From assembly GCA_001683735.1 (NCBI GenBank), contig LUGG01000004.1, positions 1,488,001 through 1,552,000 on the forward strand: a stretch of DNA of 64,000 nt. Direction: 5' to 3'. Of this stretch, positions 56,354 through 64,000 are shown piece by piece (positions within the stretch are counted from its first letter, which is position 1; every line of letters begins with the position of its first letter). The DNA comes from Grifola frondosa. Its lineage: Eukaryota > Basidiomycota > Agaricomycetes > Polyporales > Grifolaceae. Below the pieces are notes generated by a model. The model saw only the letters and a list, made by a program, of their open reading frames with translations, was not told the origin of the DNA and ran no database searches. Both the position numbers and the translations under genes were made by a program.

Positions 56354-59099
56354 TCATCCCTGCACATGCAGTTCGCCGCGCGGCAGGCGGGGCTCCCCAG
56401 CCCGGTACGGCTCGCCCATCTCCGTGCGCATCAGGTCGTTGATCCACGCGCCGTGCGGGCGGAGCTTGACGCCGCGACTCACGTACATGACAGCGAGGTA
56501 CATCCACGCAGCCGCGTTGCCCACGGTGCCCACCTCGTCGCTGACGTGCGTGCGCGCGTACTCGCTCATCGTGTCGTACAGGTCTTCGTCCGTGTACAGA
56601 TCGAGCATGTGCTGCGCAACCGCGGCGTTGTCGCCCGGCTCGCAGAGGTATCCGCTCTTTCCATGCTCAATCTGTAGCGGGATGCCGCCCGTGCGGCATG
56701 CGATGACAGGCTTGCCTGCGTGCAACGCCTCTGAAACCTTAACTTCGAAGCCCTCGCGCGTCGAGAGCTGTAGCGCGAACTTCGCATTGGCCATGAGTGT
56801 GTTCAGTACTGTATACAAAACAGAGAACATCAGGATCATTCCGAACTTGGGGTAACTCTACTTACACTGATCACTCGGCGGACAGCGCATCACGACGATG
56901 TCGGGCGCATACTCCTTATATTTGGCGTGGATCAGCTGCAGGACCTGGTCATAGATGATACTCGCGTCGGGGTCGTCCACGGCACCGTGTCCACAGAGCA
57001 GGAGCTGTGGGATGTCGTCTTCCATGACCTTGTCGACGCAGAGCTTGCGGAAGCGCGCGTACGAGTCGATCACGTTCGGGATACCCTTGGACGGGTCGAA
57101 GCGAGCGATCTGCACGATATAATCGCGTGCAGGCCATCCGAGCTCGTTCATCTTCTCTTTAACGCACAAGTTGCGGAACTCCCCATGTAGTACTGCGCGT
57201 CCCATGCGTCGAGATGCTTGCTCAGTCCATCCAACCTGAGACAGCATGTTTAGCTATCACGTCAAGGTAACAAGTCAATAGATAGGACATACCAGTCGGT
57301 AGCAGCACCCAAAAGGGCAAGCTTCTCGAGCGGGACATCGCTGGGAACAAATTTGTTGACGGGGTGGCTGATGAAGAGATCCGAATGTTGGATGTTGTTC
57401 CAGAGATAGTTCCACACCTCCTCCTGTGGTGAGCCCTTTACATGGACAAGATCGCTTCGGATCTCGATGTGCGAGCGGTATATGATCGGGAGGTCCGGCC
57501 GGATGCGCTTGATGAGCGGGATAAGGCCCGGCATTTGAGGGTCATCTGCGAGGCAATCAACACTGCACGACACGGAAGCTGATCTAAATCCTGAGCTTGC
57601 AGAACGGACTAACCAATGAAGGCAATATCGACCCCGCCCGGGGCAAGAGGTCCGCCTTCCGCAGTCCAACGAAGGCCATTCTTGAGAATCCAGGAATCGA
57701 AATTGTCTGCCGCCTCCTTGGTGAGGCGAAGACTCGGATCAGCCACACCCTGGAGGATGTTGTGGTTGTTCTTGGTCGTCCGGAAGACGGACGGCGAAGG
57801 GTTCGGCACATACCTGCCACATCGGGACGGTTAACACGGATATCTCAACCTCCGTCGAGGACGGAGAGAAGAAAGAACTGACCAGGCGGCGTCGACATCG
57901 AGCACGGTGAAGAAACGGATGATCGCATGACGCATCTGTCAAATATTCAGCATCTCCGGAGGTAGAGCCGGCCGGACGAGAACACTCACAAGGGCAACTC
58001 CTCCTGAAAAGGCCGATAATAGGTCCGACCGTCCAATGAGAAAGAAAAGAAGCAATCAAACTCCGCACGACGATGCGGGGAAGCCGAACTACCCCGCATC
58101 CAAAACGGGACGGCGCTTACCTCCTTGCGGCGTCGAGGAGAAGAAGCCAATCTTGATTTTCTTCTCGCGCAGCTCGTCGGCAAGCTTGATGACCGAGTTC
58201 CAAGTACCCTTGCCCACCGTCTTGCGGTACTCGTCGATGTCGTCGATGAGGTGGATCTTCCCGCCAGCGTCGACCGCAACTTGGTTGCGTGGCCCGATCT
58301 GCAGGCGCGGGTTGTTTCCAGGACCAAAATACATGATGCACTTCCGTGCTGCCGAGTCTGCCTGTTCGTCGACTGTGCGAGGTATCGGCAGCCGCGTCTG
58401 CACGTTGGCCGACAGTTTGTTGGGGTCTTGCAGCTGCGCGGGGTCATAATACACAGTCGGCGTCTCGGCTCCAGAAGGGACGTAAGAACCAGTGGTGGAA
58501 GAGATGCGGTGCCTGACGTTGGGCCTGGTGATCGAGTCTGTGTGGAAAGGCTTGATGTTGAACACGATGGGAACGATATCCATGTCTAGCCAGAGACGAG
58601 TGCACAGGTTCGGGGCCTGGTGCGAGGGGCATCAGGATGTCAAACAATGGTTACAGGGAAGAACGTCAGACTGCGCACCTCTCTGAGAAGGATCACAGTA
58701 ACACCGGCGCCCAGGAACTTGCACATATGCTCCGTGGAGAACTTGCGGAGAGTCTCGAGGACATGCTTCTCGATGATACCGGCCTGCGCCTCCGGCTCAT
58801 TGGGAGAGTACGGGACAACGGACGACGCAAAGTCCGTGTTGTACACGGAGTCGTGGATGGAGATAGCAACTTCGAATTGGGTATTGTTGTTGACCACGGC
58901 TCCAGCGATACCCGCCCACATGGGCTAGCAGCAATCGGATGTGAGATGGATCGACGATGCGGCTCGATGTGTGGGAGATTGACTCACAGTGAGGCTGGTG
59001 TACCCCGGGATATTGGGACGCTTGCTTGAGACTGCGCTGGAGAGCCTGCGGCGGATGACATCGGAGGGTTTGGACTGGAACTGGTGGGGAGGAGCCATC
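56354..59099 (-). CDS. Trehalose phosphorylase ('trehalose synthase'), retaining, GT4
   Basis: Interconverts trehalose plus phosphate with glucose plus alpha-glucose-1-phosphate (EC 2.4.1.231 type), a major route of trehalose turnover in mushrooms; cytosolic. Start at 59099: MAPPHQFQSKPSDVIRRRLS. Exons then give MWAGIAGAVVNNNTQFEVAI, HMCKFLGAGVTVILLRE, MDIVPIVFNIKPFHTDS, IMYFGPGNNPRLQIG, KIGFFSSTPQGG, a micro-exon (GVAL), ILQGVADPSLRLTKEAAD, GLRWTAEGGPLAPGGVDIAF, YRSHIEIRSDLVHVKGS, DYIVQIARFDPSKGIPNVI, QLLLCGHGAVDDPDASI, LQLSTREGFEVKVSEALHAG (GT4 glutamate region), TGGIPLQIEHGKSGYLCEPG and the C-terminus PRGELHVQG at 56354. The N-terminus matches the Grifola frondosa enzyme almost completely as I remember it. 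One base is missing in the C4 (plus-strand) run at 57181-57184, before GEFRNLC. Confidence 0.95.
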
Positions 59100-59200
59100 T
59101 TGAAAGTGCGGAGGGAGAGGGAGAGGAGGGGAAAGGGGAGATAACGGACGTTATATAGGGACAAGGTGAGCAACGTTTTAGCCAGGAAAGGGAACAAGGA
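59100..59200 (-). promoter_or_regulatory. TATA box and pyrimidine tract of the trehalose phosphorylase gene
   Basis: On the minus strand TATATAA lies at 59151-59157, about 52 bp before the ATG. Between them is a CT-rich tract with two CCCCT (STRE-like) pentamers at about 59139 and 59132. This layout is typical of strongly expressed fungal genes. STRE function is inference. Confidence 0.55.
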
Positions 59201-60590
59201 GCAGGCCTGGCGTGGATGGAACAGCAGACGAACGGACACAAGCGCGACTCTGCTCTCTGCCTCCAATCCCTTTTATGTCACACAAGTCACATCCTCTCGG
59301 CTTCCCCATGCCGAGCAGCTGCTGCCCTCCTCGAAATATTTCTCGCCAAATTCTACACACACTCTCCTCCTCCAATGCTGTGCTCATTAGAACTCTCTTT
59401 CTCCATAAACGACCATTTCCGTGTTTCCAAGTCATCAGACGAAGCTGCGCTCACACCGGTCTGGGTCATTCCAGCCTTTAAAAGGCAACCGCACCTCACC
59501 AACCTCACCTCCCCACACGACATCCTCATCCGCCTCCACGCGTCCTTGAGAAAACAATCATCTACCCTAAGGCCGCCGCTCCTGTCCCTGCATGGCGTAC
59601 GGTCACGAGTCCGCCTTCCTCAGACTTCCCGTCCAACGCCTTACGTTGTCCAGGTCATGCCACTGATCCGTCACCCCAGCGCCTCTGAGGACAAATTTGG
59701 CCGGTTTCCTCGTACCGGCGAACATTAACCACCTAATCTCGCATCGTCTGCCATGCGTGTGTTCCCGAAATACATTGGCCAAGAACATGTCTCTATAACG
59801 AGAGAACGGTGGCTCCAAACTCTGTACGACGGCGCGGAGAACCACAAGGGGCCTACAACTGGCGAGAGGCGGCTTTGTCCCGGAAATCACTGCCCAGAAG
59901 TCCGTTCGAATTCGTTGGCGTGGTGTCATCAGACTTGCATTTCGAAGGCGCGTGTCTAATACTCAGGCTACAGCACGATTCTGCAGCATCGACGCATCCA
60001 ATGAGCTTTGCGGTCCTGGGTGTCCGACGTAAGAGACGTCTTTCTATTACGCCAAGCTGAGTTCGTATAGCAAGCCGAAGGTGCGCAAGTCTTCTCGTCT
60101 GCGAAATCGGAGCGATCAGCAGTGTGACATTTTCCTGTAACGCCACAGACGCGACACGTCACACCGCGTTTAAGTAGCACAGCGCGCGCCGCTCGTCTCC
60201 GGGCCCTGCGTAAGAGGATTGAATATTTGAATGAGGACACGCGTTCGGCCGTGTTCTTGGATACGAACAATCAATAAGCAGTCGGGAACGAGAAGCAAGT
60301 GACTCACAATTGCTCTCGACTTCTTATGATGCAGACAAGCACGCAGTCTTCTCCTACTGGTCGATCATCGCGCAATAGGTGGCGGCCCCTGTGCGATACA
60401 GGCTGCGCTGGACGCGGCTTCGGACGCGGCCCCTCGAAGGAGATAACAGCTATGCTTCGACCACACCAACTACGAGGTGTCACTGGGGCGCACAGCTGTG
60501 GGTATTTACAAAAATATAACATTAAGGTATCGTGCGACTATATCCATAGAACAATATGTACAGTACAAAAAACCAACCGCATGCTCACCA
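59201..60590. other. 1.4-kb intergenic region, no gene recognised
   Basis: Several medium open frames overlap on both strands (for example 59216-59728 and 59603-59929), without domains, splice pattern or known family. The part next to the trehalose phosphorylase gene is CT-rich and may be upstream regulatory DNA. Confidence 0.35.
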
Positions 60591-62586
60591 TCATAAATCG
60601 TACCAGTCCTCATTAAATCCCCCACCGCCAGGCGACGGAGGGCGCCACTCCTCAACTATCTCTCCACCCTCCACGAACGTGAATGATCCGCCCTCACCAT
60701 GGTCATCTTCAGAATTCTCGTCCGCATCATCCTCGTCCAAGGTAGTAGTCGGGTCCAGCAGTTTCGCGAGTGCGTCCATATTGATTCTCTTCGTGCCCTT
60801 AACGCCGCCCTTGCCCTTCTCTCGCACAGTGGCAGAACTAACCTGTTCCGCCCGTTCTGCATCATCTACCTCTCTCCTCTTTCGCTTCCGCACTTTCTGC
60901 GTCTTCCCGGCATCCTGCGATTCACTCGTGGCATCCCATGCCATTGCCACCCGCACTGCCTCCACCTCGTCCGCACTCCGCACCAGACCATCCAGCTCAC
61001 CTTCCGTAAAAAGTTCTTCATCAGGGATATCGTCTTCCCCCCACCGCCACGTGACGCCGCGAGAAGCTGGAGGCGCGTAGGCGCCAGAGTGAAGGCATGC
61101 ATGAGACTAGATGCATCCGCCGTGAGGAGGTGCGTAAGGAGATCCGGTGCATCTGCTTCAGATGAAGAGGCTGCAGCAGAAAGCGGATTCAGCAAGAAGC
61201 ACGAAGCCTGCGCTACAGACCGGTTGTGTCTGATCTTGGGCTTCTTGCGACTGCCCTCCAAATCGGTAGTCTTCACATTCGTACCGGAAGAGCCGCCCTC
61301 GCTTTCGCTTTCCTCCGCTGAATCGTCGTCCTCTCTTTCATCCAGTTCTAGCTCCAGCTGAGGTCTGGTCTGCGCCTCCGTCTTCTTCCTCCAGATCTCT
61401 TCCTGAAACTGCACCACGTCCTTCAAGCCCCTCGCGACCACGACGCGCTTGGCCACCTTGGACCTGCCCTCGCCCTTCCCGCCCTTACCCTTCTTCCGCT
61501 CATGGCCTTCCAACCACGGCACCTCCCGGATCCACTCCTCAACAAGGTCGTACACGATCTTGTATCGCTGCATCACAACGCCCTTCCCAGCACCGACGCG
61601 CGCACCAAGTGCCTGCGCGAGTGTGCCAGCATGTGGGAGGGACGATGCATGCTCTGCTTCGAGGGCAAGAATAAGCAGGGCACACGCTGTAGGTGGGGTG
61701 GGAAGATTTGAGAGCGCGCTGGTGCGTGCAAGGAGCGCGGCGAGGGACGTTGCGGTGCGGATGATGGTCGGAAGACGTGGTGTGAGCGGGGTGAGTGCTG
61801 TAAGTAACTGTTTGGGGAGATTACTTCCTCCATCGGTCGACGAACTTCGAATGAGCGACAGCAGATGAGTCTGGAGCCTCGGTAGGTGCACGGACGGATC
61901 TGCAGAAGCAAGGTTGAGCTGCAGAAGCTCAACGATGGCTGTGAATGAGCGCGCGAGCGAGATCGGCGACTGGTCGAGGAGATACTGTATTGGACAATGC
62001 AAAATGCAAGTCAACACATGACCTGTAGCAACTAAGGAGATGGGAGCGGCGGTCAGGTGAGAGAAGGCAAACACTTACAGCAATATCCCGCAGAGAGTCG
62101 CTCTTGTGCGTTTCACGAAGGGCGATGGCGACAGCTGCTCCTGCAGCTCGCTTCGCCTTACGTCCCCATCGGTAACGCCCTCGAGACATAGCTTGGTCGA
62201 ATATGCCTTGTGCTCGAGGGGTCAATCCGGGACTGGACAGCTGTGTCGCGACAGATCGAATGAATTCGTGCATTGCTATCTGCATGAGAACTGTGGTTAT
62301 AACCCCGCACGCGAAGAGACAGGAGGCGACTCACTGTGTTCTTCCTATCCCGCGCCTCCTTGCCCTGCCCAGCAAGTGCCCAGCCATTTCGACCCCTTAG
62401 AGTGCTGCCGCCCTGCACAGTGCTCCAGAAAGAAAAGTCGCGGCCGGACGTGTCGGTGGTTTCCAAGTGCGATGTGAGCACGCTCTGGGATGGGTCAGCA
62501 AGTGTCCCGCATTGCGTGCAGATGGCCGAACCGAGGTCCTGATCCCATATCGTCGGTTCTCCGCATTCCTCACATCTCGCATTCAT
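60591..62586 (-). CDS. TFIIB-type zinc-ribbon transcription factor (Brf1-like)
   Basis: Start at 62586: MNARCEECGEPTIWDQDLG, then SAICTQCGTLADPSQS, a CxxC...CxxC ribbon as in TFIIB/Brf1. After an intron near 62340-62290 comes a cyclin-fold-like region: MHEFIRSVATQL, LTPRAQGIFDQAMSRGRYRW, GAAVAIALRETHKSDSLRDI, then (after an intron) LLDQSPISLARSFTAIVELL. The C-terminal half is Lys/Arg- and Glu/Asp-rich and ends GGGFNEDWYDL at 60591. TFIIB-family factors bridge TBP-bound promoters and polymerase II or III in the nucleus. I lean to a Brf1-like or fungal TFIIB-variant protein; the Brf1 TBP-binding block is not evident. One base is missing in the C6 (plus-strand) run 61037-61042, ahead of EDDIPDEELFTEGELD. 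Confidence 0.75.
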
Positions 62587-62752
62587 CCAGGGCAGCGTAG
62601 TCTATGCAACTAGAGTATGTTGGAGCGAACCAAGATAATGGGACGTGGTGGGCTTGTTCAACCCATCGGGTTCGCGTGACGTTTAGTACGCGCTGTGACA
62701 AAACGCGTGACGAATAGATCTGTATTGTCACGCATCGATCTTGGAAGCGACC
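62587..62752. promoter_or_regulatory. Short bidirectional promoter with repeated CGTGAC motifs
   Basis: Only 166 bp separate the divergent starts. CGTGACG occurs at 62675-62681 and 62706-62712, GTGAC at about 62695, and the inverse GTCACG at 62727-62732; ACGCGT overlaps the second copy. No TATA box. Shared control of the two genes is inference. Confidence 0.5.
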
Positions 62753-63862
62753 ATGAGCTCTGAGTCTGACCGCAAGATTCAGCTCAGGGTATCCAACCAA
62801 AAGGCATACGTTTGGGACGTGGACGGTAAGCGTCCAAGTAAAAATTTAACCTATAATGCTCTCACATAAATCTTGAAGGATAGATATTGCCGTGCTGCGC
62901 TCCCAACATCATATATGTGGTGTCCTCGCCGGCACTCTTCCGCATCTCTCTCAACAAAATGTATTCCTCGGCCTACCGCTACTGCTCATGCCGGAGGAGG
63001 TAGTTCTCCTTCTTGAAAATCGTGCGGTCTATTTCCCATGCCGCACAGTTCTCAGCTGATCCTCGGTGCAGAAATTGCCGTTCTAATTGATGACCCCAAC
63101 GCCCATCGTGTGCCCAGTACGAAAGCCCTACAGAGCTGGAATGCAGAACGGCAGGCTTCTATCCAATGGCAGATTGCCACAGCTGAGGCCAAGGAGGCCT
63201 CCGAGAAGGCAACAAAACTGTCGACGACGGACGAAGCGCTCCGCAAGCGAAAGGAGCGCGAGGAAAAAAGAGCCGCAGCTGCCCGAGCAAAGGCTTTGGC
63301 AGAGGGCTTGGAACCAGAGGTTGTGGTCGCTCCAAATCCTCCTGTTCCTGCGGAAGACCGGTCTTCTACGCCTAGCGTCGCAGCTACACCATCGTACACT
63401 GTGACCATCCCGGCCAGCTCGTCTTCACTAGAGTGGTACGCACCCGATGCGTCTGCTTATGCATCTCTTGAGGCTGCACGGGCAGCGGGGATTTGGAACT
63501 ATCCGTCCGACCTCCACGAACGAGCAAAATGTGCCGTGTTTAGGACCTGTGGGAGCAGGGTAGATTTATGGGAGGTGGTATCAAATTTGGAGGAGACTTT
63601 CTTGTTTACCCCGGTTCGTATTACACTCTTTTCTGCAAGATTTCACAATATAATTTATGTTTGCACAGGCGATCCGACGAGATACCACTCGCATTTCGTG
63701 GCAAGTGTAATCAATTCGCCTACAACGCCCATTAGACCGATGGAGGTAGTTGCTCATGGCCGTTTGGGTACTGCCACCAAGAAGTCACATTTGTTTTGTG
63801 AGTGGGACAATGAGAAACAAGAAGTATCATATCTCTCCGTTGAGTGGGCTGGATTCGGTTAA
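62753..63862 (+). CDS. SEN34: tRNA-splicing endonuclease subunit Sen34
   Basis: Catalytic subunit that cuts the 3' splice site of intron-containing pre-tRNAs within the Sen2-Sen15-Sen34-Sen54 complex. Start at 62753 (MSSESDRKIQLRVSNQKAYV), an intron from GTAAGC at about 62825 to 62882, then HHICGVLAGTLPHLSQQNVF, EEVVLLLEN, a second intron (about 63022-63072), IAVLIDDPNAHRVPSTKALQ, an Ala/Glu/Lys-rich coiled linker and an Ala/Ser/Pro linker. The nuclease domain follows: FMGGGIKFGGDFLVYPG, DPTRYHSHFVASVI (Tyr and His of the catalytic set) and GRLGTATKKSHLF (catalytic Lys), ending VEWAGFG at 63862. A single G is missing at about 63543 (AGG-ACC), which shifts the frame before DLWEQGRFMGGG. An intron lies at about 63612-63669. 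Confidence 0.93.
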
Positions 63863-64000
63863 TGAAACGAATTTATGCAAGTCGCATTTGATTTTCCTTG
63901 CGTGATAGCTTGAGAATTGCAGCAAGGCCTTTTTGGAACCTCAGATTCTGCCAGGTAGAGCGATTTCATTTGACGGGTATCAGTAGATAGTGAAATTAGC
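63863..64000. other. Window end, downstream of SEN34
   Basis: 138 bp following the SEN34 stop; probably 3' UTR and intergenic DNA. No feature is visible. Confidence 0.3.

Noticed and set aside
59216..59728. 170-codon plus-strand open frame upstream of the trehalose phosphorylase gene
   Set aside because: The composition follows the CT-rich promoter DNA (Ser/Pro/Leu); no domain or plausible start context.

Overview
The window is nuclear DNA of a filamentous basidiomycete, most likely an Agaricomycete of the polypore type. Genes are dense and cut by many 50-60 bp introns. Several families are typical of mushrooms: a GT4 trehalose phosphorylase/'trehalose synthase' very close to the Grifola-type enzyme as I remember it, a trichodiene-synthase-family terpene synthase, a DUF6534 membrane protein, FunK1-like kinase domains and a basidiomycete integrase-type DDE gene.

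Left arm (1-16.8 kb): ordinary housekeeping genes. These are an M1 aminopeptidase (-), the C2-WW-HECT ubiquitin ligase Rsp5 (+), a DJ-1/PfpI-type protein (+), an isoamyl-acetate-esterase-like SGNH hydrolase (+) and a Cdc25 phosphatase (+).

Middle (16.8-39.5 kb): a nest of mobile DNA at least three layers deep, inserted after codon 19 of a kinase-like gene. Its first exon piece lies at 16808-16864 and resumes in frame at 39529. The outer element has 90-bp terminal inverted repeats (TIRs; 16865-16954 and 39434-39523) and a 5-bp target duplication. Inside it is a hAT-like element (CAGTG ends at 17016 and 38926) carrying gene pieces: C2H2 finger, BTB protein, integrase-type DDE gene, cysteine-rich protein, ALG5 fragment and a reductase fragment. 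A Ty1/copia retrotransposon (26311-38891, two 442-bp LTRs, TSD TCTTG) sits in the right end of the hAT-like element. The copia element is itself broken by a 4.9-kb foldback element (27561-32440, TSD CGAGTGC) and by a 2.2-kb insertion (33777-35948, TSD TCACG).

Right arm (39.5-64 kb): the rest of the kinase-like gene, a convergent DUF6534 gene, an isoprenylcysteine methyltransferase (-), a terpene synthase (-), mRNA cap guanine-N7 methyltransferase (-), a FAR-17a/AIG1-like membrane protein (-), an F-box protein (+), a conserved unknown (-), trehalose phosphorylase (-), and a divergent pair: a TFIIB-type transcription factor (-) and tRNA-splicing endonuclease subunit Sen34 (+).

Two themes cross the window. 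Many conserved genes carry single-base deletions, often in short homopolymers, even genes expected to be essential, so the assembly itself is suspect. The mobile DNA shows CpG-to-TpG decay: 11 of 12 differences between the two copia LTRs are transitions at CpG, and three internal stops are TGA codons where CGA is plausible.
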